From: Trichobilharzia regenti
Lineage: Eukaryota > Platyhelminthes > Trematoda > Strigeidida > Schistosomatidae
NCBI GenBank assembly: GCA_944472135.2
Contig: OX235265.1
Span: forward strand, 496,001-560,000
Length of the DNA stretch: 64,000 nt
Direction of reading: 5' to 3'
Numbering within the stretch: the stretch's first letter is position 1; each line of letters opens with the position of its first letter. The translations under genes and the position numbers were made by a program. The notes below the pieces were generated by a model. It searched no databases. It worked only from the letters and a program-made list of their open reading frames with translations, and had not been told where the DNA came from. This document shows positions 55,037 to 64,000 of the stretch, piece after piece.

Positions 55037-56882
55037 AATGTGACAATTACCCTCTCATACACAGTTGGCTTATCCTCACTAAACTGAGCAATATCTTTGT
55101 CTTTTCAAATGCGCCGACGCTAGCATTGTCATAGTACAAGATACTTGAGTTGATGGGCGTCCTTCTCATTGTGGATGGCAACACCAACGACAACTGATTG
55201 ATACCAGTTGACGAACTTAGCGGCGCATGAGGAACTGTTGTTTTTCGACCTTTAGAACTTTGTCTAGCGTTGGATCACCACCGCCGCCATCTTTTATGAT
55301 TAGCTGCAGTTGAACATTATCATCTGTCTTTAGGTGGGCTACACAGTGATCATTTACACTGACGGTCCCACGAGTAAACATAGCCTCTACCACATAGTCT
55401 GCCTTTAATTCTACTTCACGTTTAAGTTGAACAGAAATCTTGTTCAACTCGATAGAAGTGGGCATATCCCTCATCTCCTCATGATCAACCAAAGACCAAG
55501 TGCACCATCATGATCATTATCACAAATATTCAATTTACCGTCATCTATCTTTTCGACTTCATTTTCAAACTTTTTAATAACCACAGTAGACAATTTTAGT
55601 TCCTCCTCACAAATCCTTAAAGGTTTTATACCTTCACTCTGACTAGTAATACCTTGTAAACTTATGGAGTCAGAACTGCACTCTAAACTGTAACTCTTTT
55701 CTCCTGAAGAAACTGCAGCGTCGTCCGTGACACTCTATTCAACAATGGCTTACTGGTTGCAACTACAGGCTTCTTGAATGCACCGCTACCGTCACACAAT
55801 TCGGAGTCAGACCTTGATTTAACACTTAGCCTACCGCAAAGGTTGCTTACTGATTCACAGTTCACCTTTGTATGCACTTCTTGCAAGTGTGTAAAACACA
55901 ACTGTGTTTCTGTCGCAACTTGTAACCTATCTGTTGGGGATGTCCCATGTAAGCTGTTACACTCACTAGGTTTATGTGGATTACTAGACACGATAAAGCT
56001 TTCTCGATATCTGCTTCTCTGAGACCCTTTCGTCATAAATGATTGCGTTTTGCTCTCAGACTGCTCTGTTCTAGGGTGGGATGTAATATACTGGCGAACT
56101 TGCTCATAAATTGATTCACACTATCTTTTACCAGTTTCAGAATATCATCAAGCCTTGGTTCAATACCTTCATCCTCTATATGAGAGCTTATCTTCACCCA
56201 CTTCCTTTGCAGTCGAGTAGGTAGGCGTGTCGCTATTACCTCTAGGACTGAACTTGAGTTCAGATCACTCATGCAGTTCATCAAAATCAATGCATTCTTG
56301 TAAGTCAGAGTGTGCCTTGGATTCACCTCCTAATTGACTACCGTTACCTTTAATGGCCTCGAATAATTTCCTTACAATAATCGAAGGTCTTCCGAATCTT
56401 TGACGCAGTATACTCATAGGCCCAGAGTATTCTTCGTTTGGGGGCATGGACTTACGGCACTGTATAGCTCCTGAAGCAACTCCAGCGCAGTACCTCATCA
56501 AATACATCAACTTCATTTCATTATTTAATATAAAACTACTCAACATGATTTCAAAACCCTTTAAAAACTGTAAATAGTCAGCCGGGTTTCCATCGAAACA
56601 CCGAGGTTCATATGTAGGAATTTTAAAGTTTCTATTATTCCCAGATGGTGAAACGTGGACATCAATCTTATCATGCTTAACATCGCACACATCATTACAT
56701 ATAACAGGGAACTCAGCATTACTTACTTTCCTGCTTTCTTCCAAGACGCTTCGTCCCTTCTTTGACCCAGGCGTCATTGAACTTGACCAAAATTCCAGAA
56801 AAGTTCCAGATAATGCTTTTCCAAAGAAGACTGGCAAGCACCAGGAAAAACGAACGAAATCTATCTAGAAACTATCAGAAAC

Positions 56883-57251
56883 TGTCAGTCAAGTCTCATA
56901 AACCATCAGCGTCCAGCTCTTGTTACGCTATGCCTCACGCTGTTCCTCGAAGATTTTCAGTAACGCTTAGTGTTAACGGACGCAAAAACCAAAACACTGT
57001 TTGGCGATTCAAGAATTCTTTATTATAACGCCAACATATAACCAGCAATACTGTTATTGCAGAGAAAGTTTTAAGAACAAATGTTACAACAATAAATCAC
57101 GATATTACTTCTGATAATTTTTTAATCTTCCTTCTGAACAGCGACGGATGAGACGATGACTGGTGGATTGATGACTCTGCGAAAAATATGGGGAAGTTGG
57201 GTTTGAGCGAACACCCAGGAATTGGTCATTCAGTCTTCAACTACATTGACA
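56883..57251 (-). mobile_element. 5' LTR of older BEL/Pao-like copy
   Basis: 369 bases, TGTCAG to TTGACA as in the young LTRs but with many substitutions. Its right edge cuts an RTE endonuclease fragment. Confidence 0.85.
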
Positions 57252-58060
57252 GGTTTCTGAGCCAACGTATACTCCTCTTCTTACTTTTGTGTCCAGTAGG
57301 CAGCGCCTCCACTTCCTTGAGCACCATTGAGATGAAGTCAATTTGGTTTTTGGTTTGCTCATCTGGTGACACCCATGTACCCTTACGGATATCTCTGTGT
57401 TTGTATAGACTGCCACCAATCGCTAGTTCGTTAAGGCACAGAAGTTGGCGAAGAGTTCTCCGTTTTCATTCATTTCTCCGAGAGCTTCTCTACCCATTAT
57501 GAGTTCCCTTCCTGTGTTGTCCGGTCTCAGCTTGGCGTTCATGTCTCCCATTAATATTTTAATGTCACCAGCTGGAGTATTGTCCATTGTTGCCTGTAGA
57601 TGTCTGTGGAATTCTTCTTTCTTTTCGAGGGCTGCGTTGTTTGTGGGTGCATAACATTGTATAATTGACACTTTCCTTCCTTTGGAGTTGAATCTGGCGG
57701 TCATTATCTTGGACGAGATAGCCTCCCATTGCATCAGGGCCTTCGTTGCCGTTGGTGACATTATGATAGCCACGCCCTCGGTGTGTGTGTGATTGTCTTC
57801 TGGGTGACCGGAGTAGATTACTGACTCTCCCGTTGACAATTTGGTAAGTCCATTACCGTTCCATCTGCTTTCACCAGTACTTGGATTCCGTATCTTTTCA
57901 TCTCGTTGGCGATCTGGGCAGCTTTTCCAATCTCGTACATTGTGCGGACACTCCATCTCCCCGTACAGACTTTTTCTTTTGGCACAAGGAGGTTCATCGG
58001 ACTGAAGTTTCTGTAGCAACTTTGTTTACAGGGTGGGGTATTAGTGACAAGGGGATGCAA
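57252..58060 (-). pseudogene. RTE/SR2-like LINE endonuclease domain
   Basis: The minus strand reads VCTGRWSVRTMYEIGKAAQI and ANEMKRYGIQVL (apurinic endonuclease start). A break falls where the catalytic Glu segment should be (GISE in relatives). Then come HPEDNHTHTEGVAIIMSPTA, RKVSIIQCYAPTNNAALEKK, DIKILMGDMNAKLRPDNTGR and, after a frame change, HKGTWVSP-like and TKNQIDFIS-like segments. It ends exactly at the old LTR edge. About 200 codons are open (57423-58019). Confidence 0.78.
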
Positions 58061-58420
58061 GCAACACCAGATGCCTTCTACGTCTAAATATCAGTGGCCA
58101 ACTAGTCATTGCCTTTAATGATTTATTGTCGATTGCAGGCGGTTTTAGCATTTTGCATCTGTATGTATAACGAGTGGTCAGATAATCCAGAAGAGTTATG
58201 TGAATGGTTTAACTACTGGAATTCGGAAATTTATTCCGAAAATTGCTGTAATTCACACAGCCCTGATAAAATGGATACAGATTTTACTAGTTGTGGTTTG
58301 CCATCGTTTGAAAATATCTGCACACTGTATGGATGAGGCATAACAGTCGTAAATGGCACTCGGAAAAGCTTTAAAGGCTTAAACAAGTTTATGGTGTAGG
58401 CAATCAAATACTAGGCACAT
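58061..58420. other. No recognisable gene
   Basis: No domain in the short open stretch 58109-58336. Confidence 0.4.
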
Positions 58421-58421
58421 C

Positions 58422-58911
58422 TGTGGAGTACGCAATAATAAGATTGTACACTTTTTGGTTATTTGTAGAAATTAGAGAAATTGTACATGATTTTTGGTTA
58501 AAGCGCTTCTTGTTGAAATATACATAACTTCCGTGTACAATTGAAAAAAGACACTCTGCTGTTGGAGATTTCGCCTTCTCCCTGGTTATTTCTGCTTACC
58601 TGCTCAACTCTCACCGTGTTGTATACTTCGGATTTATTGTAGGAGTCTACTGCTCTCAACCGAAGACGTTTCTTCAACCGGAACACCGCAGCTACAGCAG
58701 ACGCAACCCAAACAATTAACGTACCCGTGGGTTATATAAATAATTTGTAGCAGAGGACTTAAACATTATATCCAAGTGATCCTTTTTGTTGATATAACTC
58801 GTCATTGCATCTTTGGTAATATATTCTTATTTAACATTTCATTGACTTGGATTACATTTCTCATATTTGTAGTATTAGTGAACTCTAATATTAGTCCCCT
58901 ACAAATTAATT
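58422..58911 (+). mobile_element. LTR-like region of a Gypsy element
   Basis: Begins TGTGGAGTACG and ends before TGGTGAGCCC, a tRNA-Trp-type primer site, so it has the position of a 5' LTR. Its first 67 bases recur inverted at 59249-59316. No second direct LTR was found. Confidence 0.6.
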
Positions 58912-58961
58912 TGGTGAGCCCGACGTGATTCGAACACGCAGCCTTCTGATCTGGAGTCAGA
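58912..58961 (-). other. Antisense copy of 3' half of tRNA-Trp including CCA
   Basis: Read on the minus strand: ctgactccagatcagaag (anticodon arm with CCA), gctgcgtgttcgaatcacg, tcgggctcacca. It matches eukaryotic tRNA-Trp from the anticodon stem to the CCA end. CCA is added after transcription, so this was copied from a mature tRNA. It starts as a primer-binding site but is 50 bases long, about three times the usual 18. Confidence 0.8.
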
Positions 58962-59241
58962 TTCACTCAAGAAGGTCAGACGTTTTTTGGGGATGTTTAA
59001 TTTCTATGGGCGTTTCATTCCTTCGTGTGCCTCCATCGTCCAGCCGTTAACCGACCTCCTTAAAAATCATCCTAAAAAGTTTCAGTGGTCAGCTCAAGCG
59101 CACGAATCTTTTTGCAACGCAAAAGACGCCTTATCCAAAGTCACTGTGCTATCCCATATCAACCCCGAAGCATCGCTTATTTTGTGCACAGATGCCTCCC
59201 AAGTAGCTGTAGAGGCAGTATTACAACAAGAAGCGTTTTAA
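58962..59241 (+). pseudogene. Gypsy-like pol fragment, end of RT and start of RNase H
   Basis: Reads DSLKKVRRFLGMFNFYGRFI then PSCASIVQPLTDLLKN, QWSAQAHESFCNAKDALS and ASLILCTDASQVAVEAVLQQ. This is the conserved Gypsy/Metaviridae link (LGxxNFYRRFIP) and the TDAS box of RNase H with its catalytic Asp. It starts immediately after the tRNA-Trp copy; gag, protease and most of RT are absent. About 90 codons. Confidence 0.8.
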
Positions 59242-59248
59242 ACAACAA

Positions 59249-59316
59249 TCATGTACCATATCTCTCATTTCTACAAATAACCAAAAAGTGTACAATCACA
59301 TTGTTACGTACTCCAC
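59249..59316 (-). repeat. Inverted copy of the LTR start
   Basis: Reverse complement of 58424-58490 with about ten differences, sharing gattgtacactttttggtta and tttgtagaaat. It closes the rearranged Gypsy element. Confidence 0.82.
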
Positions 59317-59322
59317 GCATCT

Positions 59323-59662
59323 TGTGGTGAGAGCTAGCTTCAAGCCGAAAATTTTAGATAGCAAATTGCGTCCGTGTTTACGTCCCGAATCGGGGTCATT
59401 AAAAAAATAATATCCAAGCTTACCTTTGAGAAACTCGCCAACCGCTCGCAGCAGACGTAATGTCTGCAAATACAATTCGCAGATATATGGCCTAACTTCA
59501 TAAGGAACAGTCACAAGCAGTACAGAATAACATTCAGCAAGAAAACGACCAATCGGAAGACTCTGGTTCTCCACTGACAATAATCTACATAAAAATTCAT
59601 AAATATCTGTTGATTTTCTCAATAAGCGATCTGTTGCCTAGCTCTTGTCTTCTGTCATTACA
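59323..59662 (+). mobile_element. Solo LTR, TGT...ACA type
   Basis: Starts TGTGGTGAGAGC and ends CATTACA; shares gcagatatatggcctaac, cagtcacaagcagtacagaa and gatctgttgcc with the LTR at 3602-3937. The middle of the 5' half differs. Confidence 0.65.
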
Positions 59663-59689
59663 ACGTGAGATATCATCTAGTACTATATA

Positions 59690-60056
59690 TACAGGTGGCT
59701 TGTCTGAGACTCAAGTGGGCACAAGTATTGGGAAAAGTACGAAGTGTGTGCGCTAAGTTAGTCATTGAAATCAAAGACCAACCTTATCACTTTGACAGAC
59801 GAGAGGTAATTTTACTTTGGTTTATTGTTTATTAAGGGTCGGTCCGGAATATCTTTGAAGGGTTATCTCAAAAAGGTGCTCAAACCCAGATTGAAGAAAA
59901 TGAAGGTGGAATTTAATTTCTTACGGAGAAAAATCAGCTACAGAAACCAATTATTCAACAAAGTAACATTATTGCCGTCTAAGATAGCTGTCAAAAAGAA
60001 ATTGTGTTTCTGTGGAGATGGGTATTATAAGGAACAATATGATCCGAGTTAATCAA
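59690..60056 (+). other. Possible upstream exons with micro-introns
   Basis: A frame reads VACLRLKWAQVLGKVRSVCA and onward to DQPYHFDRRE, then a 31-base gtaattttac...tattaag gap and GRSGISLKGYLKKVLKPRLK in the same frame. Similar small GT-AG gaps follow. They could be 5' exons of the coiled-coil gene at 60249, but the later joins give stops and I could not find one consistent frame. Confidence 0.28.
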
Positions 60057-60248
60057 ATGAAGCGAACTGTATGATGAATTGAATTGTACTTAATTTCACA
60101 TTTATATTTCCTAAATACTGCGTGCTATGCAGTTACCGCACAAATAGAGAGGGAACTCAATATCCAGCACTTGATTACGGTGTTGTTTATACAATTCAGT
60201 GATTGACCTATACAGCCCAAGGTGATCTTTCAAAAATTATGATTTACG

Positions 60249-60362
60249 ATGGAAGTTTTGAAAAGGCGGTTAAATGAGTTTAGAGAAGAAGAAGATGAAC
60301 TCAGGAACAGAATTGAAGACTTAGAAATAGAGATAAAAAAGGTGATCGAGAATACTCACAAA
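60249..60362 (+). CDS. Coiled-coil gene, exon 1
   Basis: Starts at ATG 60249, with an in-frame TGA nine bases before. 38 codons: MEVLKRRLNEFREEEDELRN, RIEDLEIEIKKVIENTHK. Donor gtatgatt at phase 0, followed by a 35-base intron. Confidence 0.72.
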
Positions 60363-62762
60363 GTATGATTTCATTCACCTTTTATTGAGCATCTAAGGTT
60401 AATGCTGAACACTATGAACTAGTATCTAAAGAAATGCTTTTGAAACAAAAATGTGAATCGCAAAACGCCAGGTTAAAAAATGCACTCAGTAGGCTTTCTG
60501 ATCAAACAAACAGTCACAGTCAGCACACTAGGTAAGCCTTAATCATGATTTCCGAAAATTCTAGAAAGTTAGAAAATTTGAGTAACAAGAATGATTCTCA
60601 AGACTCCAGAATAGACGAATTAGAAGCTGAATTGTCAAGGCTACGAGCTGAACAATTGGAGGTCCAAAGCCGCCTTGATGAGGTAAGTGTGAGATTACTA
60701 TTCCATGTAGCGCTTTTAGACAATACTTCATTTGAAGCACGTTGAATTTGCCAAAGATAATGCTGAAAAGCGAGCTGCTATCACTGAGTCGTATGATCAC
60801 ATTTTTTTCAAACTAATTAGTTAAAGGAAACTCCAAGATCTTGAGAAACAACACGTATGTACAGCAGATGCATTGAGACTTGCTGAACTGAATGATATGC
60901 AGGTGAGTAGTTCAACTAGTATTTTTTTCTATTGTTAACCGATAGGGATTTCTTCATTAATGATTGTTAATGTTGAATCTTTGTTATGCACTAAAGTGTC
61001 ACTTTGGATACGCTCTTGAAGTGTACTTGTACTTGGGCAATATTGCTGTTGATACTGTAACCTAACTTAAGAGCCAATCGGCTCTTAGTTTTTTTTGGCA
61101 TCAAACGACTTTTTTTAACACAGCAAGGATTTCTCTAAATATAATTATTAGTCTTCCTTCACCTAGATTACATATCATATGTAACTACAGATCTAAATTT
61201 TTGCTAAGTATTCTCAGCTCTAAGTCGGTGAACTGTCAGTGTATTTTAATGTTATGCTGTTTAATGATGAAAACCTATGATAATGAGCACTTCAATAATT
61301 CTACCTATGACTTAGATTAAAGTCACTACAAGCATTAGTTCCAGTCATAGATCTTCATTAAAGTTTTATCATACATTGTTAACAGTGCAGTTCCAGACAT
61401 CATGGTGTAATACAAATACACACTGTGGCAATAACAATAATTCCCACTTTATTTTATGAAGTAACCAGCTTAAACTGGTGATTGGTTTAGTTGGTGACTT
61501 GTCCATGTAACTTCACAGTATTTCGCACAAAGTTTTTTCGAAATACTTTAAGGAGAAGTCCTCAGACATCTGAAATTCGTCTAGGGGCACTTCAGGGAAA
61601 TATTCAACTTCGTAGGTACTGTTAACTCATCCTAATTATTGATCTTAGTTCATGTATGTCAATAGATGATCCTTATGTCCTCTTAAATTATTTAGAAATA
61701 TGAACGAAAGATTTTGAACCACTTTACTAATATTGAATTCCCTTACAGTTAACATCTAGACATTTAGGAGATTAATTGGTATAATTCCTCCTCGTACTCC
61801 TACCGCCTGTAACCACGTCACTTCAGGCCTCTTGGATTCACCATACTTGCTTACATTTTCTACGACTCTTATTATTGATTTTACATGAATGAAATTGATG
61901 TTGGTTAGAAATTACCAGTTAAGTGAGCCGTAGTTTAAGCTTCTGATTAGTATCAGACTGCACTCTATTATCAGATAAGTGAACTCCATGTTTCAGTTCC
62001 TCCTGACAGATCACATCATATTCAGAGAGATTACTGACAAAGGATTATAGTTTTTGACATCTAAAGTCAGAATAACAAAGAACATATTATATATAGACTG
62101 ATGTTTCAATTCTTACTAAGTGTTGTGACATCATTTTCACTCTTTTGTTGTCAAATACAAGTTTAAATTGTTTAGTATAAGTTCAGGTGCTTGTGATTCT
62201 AATTGTTGACAAATAGAAAGTCATATCAAAGTAGAATCCCTTAAAAAGGCATTCATTTTCGACATTGCTCACTTCAGAACCATACGGCAAAATTCGATAA
62301 CTGGTCTCCATTGTGTAAGCAGCTTGCACTCGATTAATTAGTGGTTAGTGCGATTCTTCTATATTTCAAAGATGGTTATATGTGTTTCACATCGTTTCAT
62401 TGTTTAACTGTGTTGTCGAATATCCATCCTGACAGTTCACATGGATTGGCGTCACGGTTTTATCCAGTTGCCTTGAATATTATACATAAGGTATTCACAC
62501 TTAAGCAAACGTAAACCGGACTCTATGTTAGATTATTCCATAGGACTTTCCTGTTCATATCTCCTTAAGTGCTGTGTGTTGTATGTTGTGAGATAACTGC
62601 GTAGAACTCACTTGAAATTTAAGAATTCTTCAGCTTATGTCTGGAAATTTTTATCCGTAGAATGATGTAACATTTTGCCAATCTCTTTTAACTTTCTTAT
62701 AGTATTTATCTACGGATGACTTGGAAATGAAAGAGAAAAATTTACGGGAACAGTTACAAGTG
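60249..62762 (+). CDS. Coiled-coil protein gene, 5' part (6 exons)
   Basis: Exons 60249-60362, 60398-60531, 60565-60682, 60738-60790, 60827-60902 and 62703-62762 join in phase over about 185 residues, continuing past the right edge. The first four introns are 35, 33, 55 and 36 bases and the fifth is 1.8 kb; small introns at the 5' end followed by large ones is a known schistosome pattern. The peptide is almost all heptad-like (EEEDELRNRIEDLEIEIKK, RIDELEAELSRLRAEQLEVQ). No motif lets me name the family; Golgi, endosomal or centrosomal coiled-coil proteins are possible. An upstream exon that changes the start cannot be excluded. Confidence 0.75.
60398..60531 (+). CDS. Coiled-coil gene, exon 2
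   Basis: Acceptor gcatctaag, donor gtaagcct. 44 codons plus two bases: VNAEHYELVSKEMLLKQKCE, SQNARLKNALSRLSDQTNS. Confidence 0.8.
60565..60682 (+). CDS. Coiled-coil gene, exon 3
   Basis: Acceptor aaaattctag after a 33-base intron; donor gtaagtgt. Completes an Arg codon, then KLENLSNKNDSQDSRIDELE, AELSRLRAEQLEVQSRLDE. Phase 0 at the end. Confidence 0.82.
60738..60790 (+). CDS. Coiled-coil gene, exon 4
   Basis: Acceptor tcatttgaag, donor gtatgatc. Reads HVEFAKDNAEKRAAITE plus two bases. Confidence 0.72.
60827..60902 (+). CDS. Coiled-coil gene, exon 5
   Basis: Acceptor tagttaaag after a 36-base intron, donor gtgagtag. Completes a Ser codon, then KLQDLEKQHVCTADALRLAE and LNDMQ. Phase 0. Confidence 0.75.
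60903..62702. other. Large intron, nothing recognised
   Basis: 1.8 kb without visible repeats or exons; notably free of the transposons that crowd the rest of the window. Confidence 0.5.
62703..62762 (+). CDS. Coiled-coil gene, exon 6
   Basis: Acceptor ctttcttatag, donor gtaagatt. 20 codons: YLSTDDLEMKEKNLREQLQV. Phase 0 at both ends. Confidence 0.75.
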
Positions 62763-63540
62763 GTAAGATTGTACTTATTGATCGCCGTCTATTTTGCTTC
62801 ATTTTGACCTGCAAAGTTTATCATATTTAAATGTTTAATTTATCCGTATTAATGTAGTCGATTAGAAGATAGATTATAATTATTCTTATCACCAATTCAT
62901 AATAAATGGCGAAGAAATATACGACGGTTCTAAATATCTTTTAGTATATTTTGTGACCGTTTTAGTGTCCCTTCACATTGCACTTTTTTCACTTCAGACT
63001 AAAGGAAGGTTTTTCCTTCAAAAGTTTATACGTCAGCCGAATAGGCGGCGTTCTGAAAAGAAGTTTGAAATCTTTAACTGTATCATCCCAGGAAACCTAT
63101 CTTTGACGATTTCCAGTCGTAGTGACAAGACTGTACCAGTGTGATTGTCCATGTATCAAAAGTTATATTCTTTTATTTCATAGTAAGACTCTTGGGCCCA
63201 TCTTTTAAAACTGCCTATGCTGTCTGTATGACAATTAGTGGAATATTAGTTTGTTACTAGTTCGTTACATTAGAAATGGTCAAATCACAAACTTAGTGAA
63301 GCTGAGATCAGAAATCATTATACCTGTAGATTTGTTGAACAGATCTGGTATTTGAATTGTCTCTGAGGTTTTCAGTCTGTTGAACACTTCAAGCCAATCT
63401 CGTAGATTGTTAGCCTACAGCCAGCTATTAAAACTATATTGGAGCATTATTGCGTTAGGTTAGACTTTTGAATTCCAGTTTTCCTTTTAATCTTTACCAC
63501 TTATGACATATTTTGGGGGTACCTTGGAATGTAAGTGATA
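62763..63540. other. Intron, nothing recognised
   Basis: Open stretch 62953-63144 has no domain. Confidence 0.4.
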
Positions 63541-63970
63541 ATTGTGTGAACCTACTGCCCGTATATATGCAGACGATATCCTCTTCCTGTGTAACAGCAT
63601 GTAGATTACTCAAATCACACTTAATCAACTTAAAAATGTGTATTCTTAATATGAGCTTTGTACCATCATAACCCAATATACCTATAAAAGACTGACAGTA
63701 ACATGTAGTTATTCTGTGCCCCTCAAGTAAATCTGAAGAAAAAAAACCCGGAGACTTTTTATATTTAGGTACGATCATTTTATACGCATATCAAAGGCCA
63801 GGATCTAACAAACCAATTTGAATCACTTCTGACTGTTAAAATTTGGATGTTTAGCAACTCAGCATGTTTGACGATTTCTATATCTGTTGTACTGCTGCTA
63901 TTTCTGTAGCAGTACCATGAGAGCCTGTGTAAGATCAGACTGCGTTTTTTGCTTTGGTCAATGTAGAGGT
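63541..63970 (+). pseudogene. Very old non-LTR reverse transcriptase fragment
   Basis: Reads ARIYADDILFLCNS, the YADD catalytic box of a LINE reverse transcriptase, then, after stops, PGDFLYLGTIILYAYQRPGS, the YLG segment that normally follows. Many stops. Inside an intron of the coiled-coil gene. Confidence 0.5.
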
Positions 63971-64000
63971 CGTTTGTCAAAAGAGGGAAGTTGATCAACT

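Larger units (their letters stand above)
54452..57251 (-). pseudogene. Older BEL/Pao-like copy, gag and 5' LTR
   Basis: Minus-strand frames at 56837-56265, 56326-56033, 56036-55683, 55492-55217 and 54778-54560 carry the same protein as the young copy, in pieces: IPTYEPRCFDGNPADYLQFL, VATRLPTRLQRKWVKIS-type, LCFTHLQEVHTKVNC and the hydrophobic ARYVVCLFVIYILRY tail. The knuckle's second Cys is His here. The 5' LTR is 56883-57251, also 369 bases, clearly more diverged. The left end is lost beyond 50376. SINE-A (54798-55036) and the young element are both inserted in it. Confidence 0.85.

Noticed and set aside
57445..57654. Plus-strand open stretch over the endonuclease
   Set aside because: Shadow of the minus-strand RTE endonuclease frame.
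58912..58961. tRNA-Trp gene on the minus strand
   Set aside because: Only the 3' half is present, and it includes CCA, which nuclear tRNA genes do not encode. It sits at a primer-binding site.

Overview
The window is nuclear DNA of a flatworm, most likely a blood fluke (Schistosoma or a close relative). The reasons are AT-rich sequence, host genes split into small exons with GT-AG introns (including 33-36 base micro-introns), and dense repeats of known trematode types: RTE/SR2-like and CR1-like LINEs, Penelope-like elements, BEL/Pao and Gypsy LTR elements, tRNA-derived SINEs, and a SINE carrying a hammerhead-ribozyme region like the schistosome SM-alpha family. No bacterial-style operons, rRNA genes or CRISPR arrays were seen.

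Host genes. (1) Minus strand, 30.0 kb to 5.1 kb: eight exons with matching splice sites and phases spell about 324 residues of a coiled-coil protein resembling TSNAXIP1; introns are packed with transposons and the gene probably runs off the left edge. (2) Plus strand, 35.17-36.04 kb: a terminal or single coding exon for a calaxin/EFCAB1-like protein with decayed EF-hands. (3) Plus strand from 60.25 kb past the right edge: six exons of an unassigned coiled-coil protein. A signal-peptide-like exon at 46.87 kb, shaped like the first exon of a secreted or micro-exon gene, is a weaker candidate.

Layout. 0-30 kb: TSNAXIP1-like gene with intronic Penelope fragments (0.05, 7.2, 10.8, 16.3, 22.7 and 28.0 kb), LINE fragments, solo LTRs, SINEs and AT microsatellites. 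30-34.4 kb: SINEs and three LINE fragments. 34.9-36.6 kb: calaxin-like gene. 36.6-46.1 kb: LINE and SINE fragments, a broken RTE copy at 44.0-46.1 kb, and two long stretches with nothing recognised. 46.1-50.4 kb: mostly unique sequence with one old LINE fragment and a near-perfect 222 bp hairpin. 50.46-57.25 kb: a young gag-only BEL/Pao-like element with a 5 bp target duplication, nested in an older copy of its own family, which adjoins an RTE endonuclease fragment. 58.4-59.7 kb: a rearranged Gypsy element holding a half tRNA-Trp copy, then a solo LTR. 60.2-64 kb: coiled-coil gene.

Main observations: a tRNA-like SINE whose copies carry different lesions in a hammerhead core; a second SINE whose 3' end matches the RTE LINE; the self-nested LTR pair; a Penelope fragment between 250 bp inverted repeats; and the unexplained 106 bp-arm hairpin. 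All family names rest on reading motifs by eye; no database search was run.
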